A stretch of DNA of 64,000 bases from Microtetraspora glauca (GTDB lineage Bacteria > Actinomycetota > Actinomycetes > Streptosporangiales > Streptosporangiaceae): contig BBYL01000009.1 in the NCBI GenBank assembly GCA_001570385.1, forward strand, positions 124,001 to 188,000, in the 5' to 3' direction. The notes beneath the pieces were generated by a model. It was not told the DNA's origin, made no database searches, and saw only the letters and a program-made list of their open reading frames with translations. A program made the position numbers and the translations under genes. Shown here piece after piece: positions 53,182 through 62,524 of the stretch; the first letter of the stretch is position 1; every line of letters starts with the position of its first letter.

Positions 53182-54078
53182 ATGGACGCGAAGCGGACCC
53201 GGCTCGGCAGGGTGGGTGTGTGGCACGCGGCGATCGGTCGCATATCGGCGGACTCCGCCAGGGACGCCGTCGCGGAGATGGAGGCGCTCGGTTACGGCAC
53301 GCTGTGGTTCGGCGAGGGTTCGACGACCAAGGAGGCCTTCACCAACGCGGCGATCCTGCTCTGCTCCAGCCAGAAGATCACGATCGGCACCGGGATAGCG
53401 AACATCTGGGCCCGTGACGCGACGGCGATGGCCTCCGGCGCCGACACGCTGGCCGAGGCGTTCCCCGGCCGGTTCGTGCTCGGCATCGGCGTCAGCCACG
53501 CCCCGCTCGTCCAGTCGCGCGGTCACGACTACCGGCGGCCGGTGGCGGCGATGGCCGCGTACCTCGACGCGATGGACCAGGCGGGCTACGACGCGGTGGC
53601 GCCCACACATCCGGCGCCGCGCCTGCTCGCCGCGCTCCGCCCGAGGATGCTGGAGCTGGCCCGCGACAACGCCGACGGCGCCCACCCGTACTTCGTGCCC
53701 GTCGAGCACACCGAGCGGGCGCGCGAGGTGCTCGGGTCCGGCCCGATCCTCGCGCCCGAGCAGGCCGTCGTACTCGAACGCGATCCCGACACGGCCAGGG
53801 AGTACGCCCGCGAGCACATGGCGCCCTACCTGGCGCTGCCGAACTACGCGAACAATCTGCGCACCTTCGGTTTCGACGACGACGACCTCGCGGACGGCGG
53901 CAGCGACCGGCTCGTGGACGCGATCGTGGCCTGGGGAGACGTCGACGCCATCCGGGAGCGCGTGACGGCGCACGTGGACGCGGGGGCCGATCACGTCGCC
54001 ATCCAGCCGCTCGCGCCCGGCGGCAGGCTTCCCCTGGACCATCTGAGGGAGCTCGCGCCGGCCCTGCTCTCGCTCTGA
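53182..54078 (+). CDS. Luciferase-like F420-dependent oxidoreductase
   Basis: 298 residues with a bacterial-luciferase-like TIM barrel: GRVGVWHAAIGRISADSARD, EMEALGYGTLWFGEGSTTKE, ITIGTGIANIWARDATAMAS, EAFPGRFVLGIGVSHAPLVQ, and the end VDAGADHVAIQPLAPGG. This resembles the TIGR03620-type branch of the F420-binding LLM family in actinobacteria. It would reduce an unsaturated or ketone substrate with reduced F420; the substrate is unknown. ATG 53182 follows AGGAGGCGTGG. It is probably repressed by the divergent ArsR protein. Confidence 0.9.
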   Translation: MDAKRTRLGRVGVWHAAIGRISADSARDAVAEMEALGYGTLWFGEGSTTKEAFTNAAILLCSSQKITIGTGIANIWARDATAMASGADTLAEAFPGRFVLGIGVSHAPLVQSRGHDYRRPVAAMAAYLDAMDQAGYDAVAPTHPAPRLLAALRPRMLELARDNADGAHPYFVPVEHTERAREVLGSGPILAPEQAVVLERDPDTAREYAREHMAPYLALPNYANNLRTFGFDDDDLADGGSDRLVDAIVAWGDVDAIRERVTAHVDAGADHVAIQPLAPGGRLPLDHLRELAPALLSL

Positions 54079-54240
54079 GAAGGCGGCGTCGGCGAACTCG
54101 GGACGGACGTCACGCCGAGGGCCCCCGCGGCGTTCGCCTTGGCGTGACCCCCCGTTCGTCCGCGGCCCCGGGCGGGGTGAGCGCAGGTGCGATCCACCTC
54201 CACACGGGGTCACCGCCGGGCGGTGACGGGTCGCCTCGCG

Positions 54241-54690
54241 TCACCGAGACGCTGACACCAGGCCCGCCTCGTAGGCGATGATGACGAGCTGGACACGGTC
54301 GCGGGCGTCCAGCTTGGTGAGCGACATGTACGCCTTGACGGTGGCGACGCTGATGACCAGGTCAGCGGCGATCTCGGTGTTGGACATGCCGCGTCCGACG
54401 AGGGTCAGCACCTCGCGTTCCCGTTCGGTGATCCCTTCAAGGGTGCGCGGCGTGGGGGCGGGCGCGGGGCGGCGCGCGGTGATCAGCCGGGTGGCGTCGA
54501 TGCCGTCCATGCCTGGCATCCGGATGTCCATCACCACGACATCGGGGTGGACGTCCTCGGCCAGACGGACCGCTTCCGAGCCGGTTCCGGCCTCCCCGAC
54601 GAGTTCGAGGTCGGGGGCGTCCGCGATGACCACCCGCAGCGCGGCACGGACCAGAGGCTGGTCGTCGGCGAGCACGACGCGGACGGTCAT
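54241..54690 (-). CDS. NarL-type response regulator with shortened receiver domain
   Basis: 149 residues instead of about 215. The first half of the receiver is intact: VVLADDQPLVRAALRVVIAD and phospho-Asp in PDVVVMDIRMPGMDGIDATR. After ITARRPAPAPTP the text jumps to the LuxR domain (GITEREREVLTLVGRGMSNT). Strands 4-5 with the conserved Thr and Lys, about 60 residues, are missing. The recognition part VATVKAYMSLTKLDARDRVQ is also two residues shorter than usual. The frame is open, but signalling by phosphorylation is unlikely. ATG 54690 overlaps the kinase stop (ATGA). Confidence 0.82.
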   Translation of the reverse strand: MTVRVVLADDQPLVRAALRVVIADAPDLELVGEAGTGSEAVRLAEDVHPDVVVMDIRMPGMDGIDATRLITARRPAPAPTPRTLEGITEREREVLTLVGRGMSNTEIAADLVISVATVKAYMSLTKLDARDRVQLVIIAYEAGLVSASR

Positions 54691-55634
54691 CCCACTCCCG
54701 CCGGTAGGGGCAGCCGGGCCGCCACCCGGAAGCCGCCCTCGGGACGCGGCGCGGCGGAGAACTCCCCGCGCAGCATGCCGACCCGCTCGCGCATCCCGAC
54801 CAGGCCGTAGCCGCCGGCCATGGCGCCGCCGCGGCCGTTCCCGTTGTCGAGGACCTCGATGGAGACCTCGTCGTCCCCGTAGTCGACGGACACCTGGCAG
54901 GCGTGGGTGCCGGCATGGCGCACCACGTTGGTGACCGCCTCCTGGATGATGCGGTAGGCGGACACGTCGATCTCCGGAGGGAGCGGACGCAGTTCGCCCC
55001 GCCATCGCACGTCGACGTGGACACCGGCGTCCGTGGTCGTCTCGGCCAGCCGGTCGACATCCGCCAGGCCGGGTCTCGGGTGGAGCGGCTGTGGTGCCTG
55101 TTCCTTTTCGGCCTGACGGAGCGCGCCGACCATCCGGCGCAGTCCCGACAACGCCTCTCGGCCGACCGTCTCGATCTCGCCCAGGGCGTCGCGGGCGCGT
55201 GCCGGCTGGGTTTCGATGGCCCGCCGTGCCGCACCGGCCTGGAGGGCGATGACGCCGATGCTGTGCGCGACCATGTCGTGCAGCTCGCGTGCGATCCGGA
55301 GTCGTTCGTCGGCGATCGCCCGGGCCGTGGCCTGGGCGCTCAGGGTGTCGGCGTGCTCTCGCGACTGGCGCACCGAATTACCGACCAGCCACGCGATGAC
55401 GGCCGTCATGGCCACCGCCAGCTCCGCCGAGGTGCCGATGACCCAGCCGAAGAACAGCCGCGTGGTGAGATAGCCGGCGAGTACGGCGAGCGCCATGGCG
55501 ACGGCGACGATCCCGGTCCGGCGCGGGCGGCTGGCCGCGATGAAGTAGAGCGCGACGTCGGCCGCCAGGAACTGGGCCATGGGGATCTCTCCCACACCCA
55601 GGGGGACGGGCGCGATGGCGGAAGCGGCCAGCAC
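54687..55634 (-). CDS. NarL-type sensor histidine kinase, N-terminus probably lost
   Basis: 315 residues. Three membrane segments (about 18-36, 41-62, 70-88) precede the phosphoacceptor helix RIARELHDMVAHSIGVIALQ. The HATPase boxes are QEAVTNVVRHAGTH, EVLDNGNGRGGAM and GGYGLVGMRERVGML. Kinases of this type usually have one or two more helices, and the open frame continues upstream of GTG 55634 without a start codon (PALALVLAASAIAP). The N-terminal part seems deleted at a joint with the divergent hydrolase gene. It is coupled to the shortened response regulator. Confidence 0.85.
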   Translation of the reverse strand: MLAASAIAPVPLGVGEIPMAQFLAADVALYFIAASRPRRTGIVAVAMALAVLAGYLTTRLFFGWVIGTSAELAVAMTAVIAWLVGNSVRQSREHADTLSAQATARAIADERLRIARELHDMVAHSIGVIALQAGAARRAIETQPARARDALGEIETVGREALSGLRRMVGALRQAEKEQAPQPLHPRPGLADVDRLAETTTDAGVHVDVRWRGELRPLPPEIDVSAYRIIQEAVTNVVRHAGTHACQVSVDYGDDEVSIEVLDNGNGRGGAMAGGYGLVGMRERVGMLRGEFSAAPRPEGGFRVAARLPLPAGVG

Positions 55635-55681
55635 CAGAGCCAGAGCCGGGTGCGGCCCGCTCTTCGGCGGTCCCCGCGCCC

Positions 55682-56542
55682 GTGCCCGCCGCCTCCGCCG
55701 CTTCCGTCCCGCTGCGGGCGGCGACCCCCGTGGTGCTGGCCGAGCGGTACGCCGCCGGCCGTGACGCCATCCGGGCGGCCGAGCGGACGGCGTCCGGCGG
55801 CGGTCACCGGTGGCGGGCCGCGATGCTGCGCGCCATGGCGGATCCGGCGCGGCGGTTCCTGTTCTTCGACGGCCGTGATGGCGGCCGCGCCGCCGAGGTG
55901 TTCGGCGACCTGACCGGAGCCGAGCGGATCGCCGTGCTGGTTCCCGGCTCCGACACCGACCTCGACAGGTACGGATATCTGCGGGGTGGCTCGCTGCGAC
56001 TGCTGCACAAGCTCGGCGGCGGGTCGGCCGTCATCGCCTGGCTCGGCTACCGGACTCCGGGCACCGTGAGCCTCGCGGCGCTGACCTCCGGCCGGGCCGA
56101 GGAGGTGGCCCCTGACCTGCGCACTTTCATACGGGAGCTGAGCGCGGCCAAGCCCGCCGCGCGGATCTCCCTGCTGTGCCACTCCTACGGCAGCGTGGTC
56201 TGCGCCCGGGCCGAGTCCGGGCTGGACGTCGCCGACATCGTCCTGTACGGCAGCGCCGGCGTCGGCGTCGACGACGTCGCCGCGTTGCGCACCCGGGCGA
56301 CCGTCTGGGCGGGCCGAGGCGCCGCCGACTGGATCAGCGATGTGCCGCACACCCGGTTGCGTCTTCCCTTCGTCACTGTCGGGTTCGGGGCCGACCCCGT
56401 GTCGCCGGAGTTCGGCGCCCGGGTGTTCGCGGCGGGCGTCGGTGGGCACAGCGACTACCTGAAGGGCGGTTCTGTGGCCTTGGAGAACATCGCCCGGATC
56501 GTCTCCGGGCAGGCACCGTCGGAGGCGGGACGTGGTGCGTGA
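55682..56542 (+). CDS. Alpha/beta hydrolase, DUF1023 type
   Basis: 286 residues. The nucleophile elbow is RISLLCHSYGSVVCARAESG. Other hydrolase features are RIAVLVPGSDTDLDRYGYLR and a late acid/His region VTVGFGADPVS and GVGGHSDYLKGG. Proteins of this family normally have an N-terminal membrane or signal segment and act near the envelope; here it is absent, and there is no ribosome site near the 5' end. The gene begins where the divergent kinase loses its N-terminus. Its stop overlaps the acyltransferase start. Confidence 0.8.
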   Translation: MPAASAASVPLRAATPVVLAERYAAGRDAIRAAERTASGGGHRWRAAMLRAMADPARRFLFFDGRDGGRAAEVFGDLTGAERIAVLVPGSDTDLDRYGYLRGGSLRLLHKLGGGSAVIAWLGYRTPGTVSLAALTSGRAEEVAPDLRTFIRELSAAKPAARISLLCHSYGSVVCARAESGLDVADIVLYGSAGVGVDDVAALRTRATVWAGRGAADWISDVPHTRLRLPFVTVGFGADPVSPEFGARVFAAGVGGHSDYLKGGSVALENIARIVSGQAPSEAGRGA

Positions 56543-57788
56543 CCTCGTCCAGCGGATCGCCGCGGCGACCCCGCGCGACCTGATCAGGCGCATCTCCATC
56601 CCGCGCGACCTCGTCCAGCGGATCGCCGCGGCGACCCCGCCAGAACGTGACCGCGCGGTCGACGCGCTGCGCGCCCTGGCCGTTCTCGGTGTGGTGCTCG
56701 GCCACTGGCTGGTGACCGCCCTGATCCTCGACAGCGGCACCGTGCGGACGGCCAGCCCGCTCCGGTACATGCCTCAGCTCGCCCCCGCCTCCTGGCTGTT
56801 CCAGACGCTGGCGATCTTCTTCCTGGTGTGCGGGCAGACGGGCGCGAGAAGCCACGCCACGGCCCGCGCGCGCGGCACGACCTACCGTCGGTGGCTGGTT
56901 CGGCGGATGGCCCGGCTGTCCCGGCCGGTCACCGCGGTGCTGGTGGTGTGGATCGTGACAGCGGTCGCGATGCTCGCCTCAGGGGCCGACCCCCGGACCG
57001 TGCGCACGCTGGTGAAGCTGGTGTACTCCCCGCTGTGGTTCCTGCTGGTCCTGGCGGTGCTGACGGCGGCCACCCCACTGATCGCCCGGCTGCATCCGCT
57101 GTGGCCGTTCGCCATCGTCGCGCTCGTCGATCTGGCCCGGTACTGCTCGGCCCGGTACGGCCTGGACGGCCTCGACACGCTCGGCTCGGTCAACGTGGCG
57201 GCGGGGTGGCTGGTGCCGTACAGCCTGGGTGCGGCCTGGGCCCGAGGGCGCCTGTGCGGGCGAACGACCGGATGGACGTTGCTGCTCGGCGGGGTCGTCG
57301 CCACCGCCGCACTCATCCTGTGGGCGGGCTACCCGGTGGCCATGGTGGGCGTGCCCGGCGCCGCCGTCTCCAACCTCGACCCGCCCACGCTGGCGGCCGT
57401 CACCTTCGGACTCGCCCAATGCGGGGCGGCTCTCCTACTTCTGGGGCCGCTGCGGCGGGCACTGCGCCGCCCCACCGTCTGGGCGGCCGTGGCGCTGGTC
57501 AACCTGTCCGCGATGACCATCTTCCTCTGGCACCAGACCGCCATGATCGCGGTCACCGCGATCGGCATGATCACTGGCGGGCCACTCCCTGGCCTGCACA
57601 CCGTCCCGAACGGGCCCGGCTGGGTCCTCGCCCGCCTGGCGTGGCTACCGGCGTTCGCGCTGGCCCTTCTGATCTGCGTGGCGGCGTTCCACATCCACGA
57701 GCGGGGCCGGCCCGGGAAGCGCGGCCGTCCCGGGACCGTACACGAGCGTCCGCCCGCCGAGCCGTCACGCGCTCGCCAACCGGCATAG
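56532..57788 (+). CDS. Membrane acyltransferase (acyltransferase-3 family)
   Basis: 418 residues. After a repeated basic amphipathic N-terminus (about 1-38) come RDRAVDALRALAVLGVVLGH with the family's catalytic His, then about nine or ten more membrane helices (LWFLLVLAVLTAATPLIARL, AAVALVNLSAMTIFLWHQTA). OatA-like enzymes move acyl groups to sugars of the cell envelope or of metabolites. GTG 56532, 6 bases after GGAGG, overlaps the hydrolase gene by 11 bases, so both are co-transcribed. Confidence 0.87.
   Translation: MVRDLVQRIAAATPRDLIRRISIPRDLVQRIAAATPPERDRAVDALRALAVLGVVLGHWLVTALILDSGTVRTASPLRYMPQLAPASWLFQTLAIFFLVCGQTGARSHATARARGTTYRRWLVRRMARLSRPVTAVLVVWIVTAVAMLASGADPRTVRTLVKLVYSPLWFLLVLAVLTAATPLIARLHPLWPFAIVALVDLARYCSARYGLDGLDTLGSVNVAAGWLVPYSLGAAWARGRLCGRTTGWTLLLGGVVATAALILWAGYPVAMVGVPGAAVSNLDPPTLAAVTFGLAQCGAALLLLGPLRRALRRPTVWAAVALVNLSAMTIFLWHQTAMIAVTAIGMITGGPLPGLHTVPNGPGWVLARLAWLPAFALALLICVAAFHIHERGRPGKRGRPGTVHERPPAEPSRARQPA
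56541..56640 (+). repeat. Direct repeat in the acyltransferase N-terminus
   Basis: A 34-base unit GACCTCGTCCAGCGGATCGC... occurs at 56541-56574 and again, identical, at 56607-56640 (offset 66 bases, in frame). It encodes DLVQRIAAATP twice, with a related DLIRRISIP between. The result is a tripled amphipathic helix. Confidence 0.8.
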
Positions 57789-57855
57789 CCCCATCAGGGA
57801 CGCTCCCATGGCGCCCGGTACGGCCTGGAGCTGTGGCTGCGGGAGAATGCCAGCC

Positions 57856-60075
57856 ATGACGAACCCTCCCGGCAACCCTCCGGGCGCGGTCCTCGAAGCC
57901 GTACTTGAACGCGTGACGTACGCCAACGAGGAGACCGGCTACACGATCGCCCGAGTGGCGACAGAGCGCTCGGGGAACGAGCTGCTCACTGTAGTGGGCC
58001 CGCTGCTCGGTGCGCAGGTGGGCGAGTCGCTGCGGCTCACCGGCCGGTGGACCTCCCACCCGCGGTACGGCAGGCAGTTCGAGGTGTGGTCGTACACCAC
58101 GGTGCTGCCCGCGACCGTCCAGGGCATCCAGCGCTATCTCGGCTCCGGGTTGATCAAGGGGATCGGCCCGAAGATGGCCGAGCGGATCGTGGACCACTTC
58201 GGCACCGACACCCTGCGGGTGATCGAGGAGGAGCCCGGCCGCCTGGTGGAGGTGCCCGGACTCGGGCCCAAGCGCACCAAGATGATCGGCGCCGCCTGGG
58301 AGGAGCAGAAGATCATCAAAGAGGTGATGATCTTCCTGCAAGGGGTCGGGGTCTCCACCTCGATCGCGGTGCGCATCTTCAAGCAGTACGGCGACGGCTC
58401 GATCGACGTGGTCAGAAAGGAGCCCTACCGGCTCGCCGACGACGTGTGGGGCATCGGCTTCAAGACGGCCGACACGATCGCGCAGGCGGTCGGCATTCCC
58501 CATGACAGCCCGGAACGGGTGAAGGCCGGCCTGCGCTACACCCTGTCGCAGGGGGCCGACGACGGCCACTGCTACCTGCCCGCCCCCAACCTGGTCTCCG
58601 ACGCAGTCAAGATCCTCGACGTTCCCGCCGAGCTCGTCACGACCTGTCTGGAGGAGCTGACCGCCGACGACTCCCGCGAGGCGAGCGTCGTCCGGGAGGA
58701 GATCCCCGCGGCCGAGGGCACGGTCCCCGCGATCTACCTGGTGCCGTTCCATCGGGCCGAGGCGTCGCTCGCCGGAACGTTGCGCGGCCTGCTGGCCACC
58801 TCGGGAAACCGGCTGCGCGCCTTCGAGGACGTGGACTGGCCGGTCGCGCTGGAGTGGCTGCACGGCAAGACCGGCGCCGAACTGGCCCCCGAGCAGGCCC
58901 AGGCCGTACGGCTGGCGCTGACCGAGCGGGTGGCCGTGCTGACGGGCGGACCCGGGTGCGGCAAGAGCTTCACCGTGCGTTCGATCGTCACCCTGGCCAG
59001 GGCGAAGCGCGCCAAGGTCATCCTGGCCGCGCCGACCGGCCGGGCGGCCAAGCGGCTGGCGGAGCTGACCGGCCACGAGGCGACCACCGTGCACCGGCTC
59101 CTGCAGTTGCGGCCGGGCGGCGACGCCACCTTCGACCGGGACAACCCGCTGGACGCCGATCTGGTCGTGGTCGACGAGGCGTCGATGCTCGACCTGCTGC
59201 TGGCCAACAAGCTCGTCAAGGCGGTCGCGCCCGGCGCGCATCTACTGTTCGTCGGCGATGTCGACCAGCTGCCCTCGGTCGGCGCGGGCGAGGTGCTGCG
59301 CGATCTCCTCGCGGCGCCGGACATCCCGCGGGTACGGCTCACGCAGATCTTCCGGCAGGCGCAGCAGTCGGGCGTTGTGGTCAATGCGCATCGCGTGAAT
59401 ACCGGACAATCACCACTGGTCCGCGAATTCCCTGACTTCTTTCTTTTCCCCTGTGAAGAACCGGAAGAAATCGCCGCGTTGACCGTGGACGTCGTCGCCC
59501 GCCGCATTCCCGGTAAGTTCGGGCTCAACCCGCGCCGGGACGTGCAGGTGCTCGCGCCCATGCATCGGGGGGCTGCCGGGGCGGGCGCGCTGAACATCGC
59601 GTTGCAGGAGGCGCTCACCCCCGCGCGGGAGGGCATGCCCGAGCGCCGGTACGGCGGGCGGGTGTTCCGGGTCGGCGACAAGGTCACCCAGCTCAGGAAC
59701 AACTACGACAAGGGCGCCGCCGGCGTGTTCAACGGCACCGTGGGCGTGGTCACCGGGATCACGCCGGAGGAGAGCAAGCTGACCGTCCTGACCGACGAGG
59801 ACGAGAACGTCGACTACTCCTTCGACGAGCTGGACGAGTTGGCCCACGCGTACGCGGTGAGCATCCACCGGTCCCAGGGCAGCGAGTATCCCGCCGTGGT
59901 GATCCCCCTCGCGACCAGCGCGTGGATGATGCTGCAGCGCAACCTGCTCTACACGGCGATCACCAGGGCCAAGAAGCTCGTGGTCATCGTGGGGTCCCGC
60001 CGGGCGCTGGGCCAGGCCGTACGGACAAAGGGGGCGGGGAGGCGGCACACGGGCCTGACCCACCGCCTTCTGTGA
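57856..60075 (+). CDS. recD2: RecD2-like DNA helicase
   Basis: 739 residues. The N-terminal OB-like and helix-hairpin-helix region has the stretches GIGPKMAERIVDHFGTDTLR and EVPGLGPKRTKMIGAAWEE. The SF1 helicase core then gives Walker A VLTGGPGCGKSFTVRSIV, motif Ia ILAAPTGRAAKRLAELTG, Walker B LVVVDEASMLDLLLANKLVK, motif III LLFVGDVDQLPSVGAGEVL, and the late AVSIHRSQGSEYPAVVIP and LLYTAITRAKKLVV. RecD2 proteins unwind DNA 5' to 3' without RecBC and take part in repair and replication. ATG 57856 is chosen because codons before it are non-coding. Confidence 0.95.
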   Translation: MTNPPGNPPGAVLEAVLERVTYANEETGYTIARVATERSGNELLTVVGPLLGAQVGESLRLTGRWTSHPRYGRQFEVWSYTTVLPATVQGIQRYLGSGLIKGIGPKMAERIVDHFGTDTLRVIEEEPGRLVEVPGLGPKRTKMIGAAWEEQKIIKEVMIFLQGVGVSTSIAVRIFKQYGDGSIDVVRKEPYRLADDVWGIGFKTADTIAQAVGIPHDSPERVKAGLRYTLSQGADDGHCYLPAPNLVSDAVKILDVPAELVTTCLEELTADDSREASVVREEIPAAEGTVPAIYLVPFHRAEASLAGTLRGLLATSGNRLRAFEDVDWPVALEWLHGKTGAELAPEQAQAVRLALTERVAVLTGGPGCGKSFTVRSIVTLARAKRAKVILAAPTGRAAKRLAELTGHEATTVHRLLQLRPGGDATFDRDNPLDADLVVVDEASMLDLLLANKLVKAVAPGAHLLFVGDVDQLPSVGAGEVLRDLLAAPDIPRVRLTQIFRQAQQSGVVVNAHRVNTGQSPLVREFPDFFLFPCEEPEEIAALTVDVVARRIPGKFGLNPRRDVQVLAPMHRGAAGAGALNIALQEALTPAREGMPERRYGGRVFRVGDKVTQLRNNYDKGAAGVFNGTVGVVTGITPEESKLTVLTDEDENVDYSFDELDELAHAYAVSIHRSQGSEYPAVVIPLATSAWMMLQRNLLYTAITRAKKLVVIVGSRRALGQAVRTKGAGRRHTGLTHRLL

Positions 60076-60122
60076 TCGGCGCAGTTCCCCGGTGGGTCTC
60101 GGCGGTTTCCGGGGTGATGCGT

Positions 60123-60878
60123 TCAGGCCGTGTCGGCGCGGCCCGACGACGACGTCATGGGGGTCTCCATCGAGAGCTTCAGGGCCACGACGTCGATGTC
60201 CAGCACCCGTGAGAAGGCCTCACCGCCGGTCGGTCCGATCCCGAGCGCGCGTCCCGAGCCGATGCGCGTCACCCAGCCCTCGTTCAGCGCGTGCCGGCAG
60301 AGGGCGGCTCCCGCCGCACCGGCCAGGTGCGGGCGGCGCTCGGTCCAGTCGAGGCAGAGCCGGGCGAGCGGCCGCCTTCCCGTCGTCGCGGGCGGCTCGC
60401 CCAGCAGGTCGGCCAGCCAGGCCACCCCGGCCTCGGTGAACGCGATCCCCGCGTCCCGTTCGAGCAGCCGCCTGCGGGTCAGCGCGTCGGCGACGGCGAC
60501 TCCGAGGCGTCCGGCCATGTGGTCGTAGCACGTGCGGGCGAACGTGAGCGCGCGGCGCGAACCGGTCGCGCGCAGGGTCGTGGGTGGCGGGTCGGCGGGC
60601 GGGTCATGGGCGGCCATGTCCTCGATCAGTTGCGCGACCGCGACGTCGGCGAGCCGTACGTAGCGGTGGCGTCCCTGGTGCTCCTCGGCCAGCACGCCTC
60701 CGGCGACCAGTCGCGAGAGGTGCTCGCTCGCCGTGGAGGGGGCCACTCCCGCGTGCCGGGCCAGCTCTCCGGCCGTCCACGCGCGCCCGTCGAGAAGCGC
60801 GAGACAGAAGGCGGCGCGGGTGCCGTCGGCGAGCAGTCCGGCCAGACGGGTCAGCGCGATCCGGGGAGCGGTGGTCAC
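60123..60878 (-). CDS. ArsR-like winged-helix regulator with long C-terminal domain
   Basis: 251 residues. The helix-turn-helix is in the N-terminal 80: GLLADGTRAAFCLALLDGRA, TAGELARHAGVAPSTASEHL, LVAGGVLAEEHQGRHRYVRL. A C-terminal domain of about 150 residues (RTCYDHMAGRLGVAVADALT, WLADLLGEPP) shows a second wing-like region. This form of ArsR protein is common in actinobacteria and has no metal-binding cysteines. The start is GTG 60878. Its target is not evident. Confidence 0.88.
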   Translation of the reverse strand: MTTAPRIALTRLAGLLADGTRAAFCLALLDGRAWTAGELARHAGVAPSTASEHLSRLVAGGVLAEEHQGRHRYVRLADVAVAQLIEDMAAHDPPADPPPTTLRATGSRRALTFARTCYDHMAGRLGVAVADALTRRRLLERDAGIAFTEAGVAWLADLLGEPPATTGRRPLARLCLDWTERRPHLAGAAGAALCRHALNEGWVTRIGSGRALGIGPTGGEAFSRVLDIDVVALKLSMETPMTSSSGRADTA

Positions 60879-61097
60879 CCGTCCATCATCGGTGCGCCAC
60901 GTTGCGGCGAGCGCCGAACTATCGCACCGTTCTGACGCTGATCATGATTTTGTTTGACGCGCACTTTACCGCCTGTGCACTAAGTACCGGCTATTGCGTG
61001 ACGAAAGTGTGACCTAACTCTCCATAAGACCGAGTACAGATGGGGTTAGTCCTAATAGAGTCTTGTGTTGCACTTTGCCATCATGGGGGAGACGTTT

Positions 61098-62348
61098 GTG
61101 TTCACCGCTAACACGCGCATGAGGTTGCCGCTTGCCGGGCTTGCCGCGGCGACGGCCGTCGTGCTGTCCGCTTGTTCGGGAGGGTCGGGCGCCGGGGGGA
61201 CGTCTGGCACCTCCGGTTCTGACGACACGGGGGCGACCGCCGCCGCCGCGCCGACCATCAAGATAAGTCCGGTCAAGGGCAGCGCGAAGGTGCGCCCGGA
61301 CAAGACCGTGGTCGTGACGGCGGCGAACGGCGCGCTTGAAGAGGTCACCCTGGAGTCCGACGGGGAGCAGGTCGAGGGCGAGTTCGACGAGACGCGCAGC
61401 AAGTGGGTCTCCAAGCGACCGCTGAGGCCGTCCGCTAATTACACGGTGTCGGCCAAGGCCAGTGGTGACGGCGGACCGACGACCGCGACCAGCCAGTTCA
61501 CCACGCTCAAGCCGAAGGTCGAACTCGCCGTCGCCGACGTGACCCCGGGCGTCAAGGGTGAGACCGTGGGCGTCGGCATGCCGATCATGGTGACGTTCAA
61601 CCAGGCGGTGCGGGACAAGGCGGCCGTCGAGGCCGCCCTCGAGGTGAAGGCCCAGAAGCCGGTGACCGGCGCCTGGCGCTGGATCAACGACAAGCTGGCG
61701 ATCTACCGGCCGGCCAGGTTCTGGCCCGCCCACCAGACCGTCACCTTCACCGCGCATCTCGCCGGTGTGAAGGCTGGCACCGACACGTACGGCGTCGAGG
61801 ACCACACCACCAAGATCAAGATCGGTGCCGCCTGGGTCAGCTACGTCAACGTCAAGACGCACATGATGGTGGTCAAGCGCGACGGCAAGACCGTGCAGAC
61901 CATGAAGATCAGTGCGGGCAACGGCACGACGCGCGAGTACACCACCACCAACGGCATCCACCTGACCATGGAACGCGGCAACCCGGTCACGATGATCTCT
62001 CCGGGGAAGAAGGAGGGCGACCCCGGCTACTACAAGGAGATCGTCAACCACGCGGTGCGGATCTCCAGCAGCGGCGAGTACGTGCACAGCGCGCCGTGGT
62101 CGGTGGGCTCCCAGGGTCGGGCGAATGTCAGCCACGGCTGCATCAACGCCCACCCGACGCAGGCCAAGTGGTACTACGACAACTTCCACCGCGGAGACGT
62201 CGTCAAGATCGTCGGCACCAACCGCGCGCTCGAGTGGAACAACGGCTGGGGCTTCTGGCAGATGTCGTTCAGCCAGTGGAAGAAGGGCAGCGCCCTGAAG
62301 TCCCAGGGTCAGGGTCAGGGTCAGGAGCAGGAGCAGCCCGAGGGATAG
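61098..62348 (+). CDS. L,D-transpeptidase lipoprotein
   Basis: 416 residues from GTG 61098, favoured by GGGGGAG 6 bases upstream over ATG 61083. The signal LAGLAAATAVVLSACSGG has a lipobox (LSAC), so the protein is anchored outside the membrane. A Ser/Gly-rich linker leads to two Ig-like domains (about 60-250), then a YkuD domain. The YkuD active site is VNHAVRISSSGEYVHSAPWS and ANVSHGCINAHPTQA. It would form 3-3 cross-links in peptidoglycan, as LdtMt2 does. The C-terminus ends in a GQGQGQEQEQ tail. Confidence 0.94.
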   Translation: MFTANTRMRLPLAGLAAATAVVLSACSGGSGAGGTSGTSGSDDTGATAAAAPTIKISPVKGSAKVRPDKTVVVTAANGALEEVTLESDGEQVEGEFDETRSKWVSKRPLRPSANYTVSAKASGDGGPTTATSQFTTLKPKVELAVADVTPGVKGETVGVGMPIMVTFNQAVRDKAAVEAALEVKAQKPVTGAWRWINDKLAIYRPARFWPAHQTVTFTAHLAGVKAGTDTYGVEDHTTKIKIGAAWVSYVNVKTHMMVVKRDGKTVQTMKISAGNGTTREYTTTNGIHLTMERGNPVTMISPGKKEGDPGYYKEIVNHAVRISSSGEYVHSAPWSVGSQGRANVSHGCINAHPTQAKWYYDNFHRGDVVKIVGTNRALEWNNGWGFWQMSFSQWKKGSALKSQGQGQGQEQEQPEG

Positions 62349-62524
62349 TCCCGGGGACACCCTCCCACGCTTCACCGGCCCTGGTCAGCCCCCAGCGGGG
62401 ATGGCCAGGGCCGTTCCGTTTCCAGGGCGGCCGCACGCTGCCGATCGATTCATCCGAGGAGAACCCGGGGGTGAGTGCCGGGTGCTCGCCCTTCCCGCGC
62501 CCTGATTGAGGTGGCGACCGTCTG

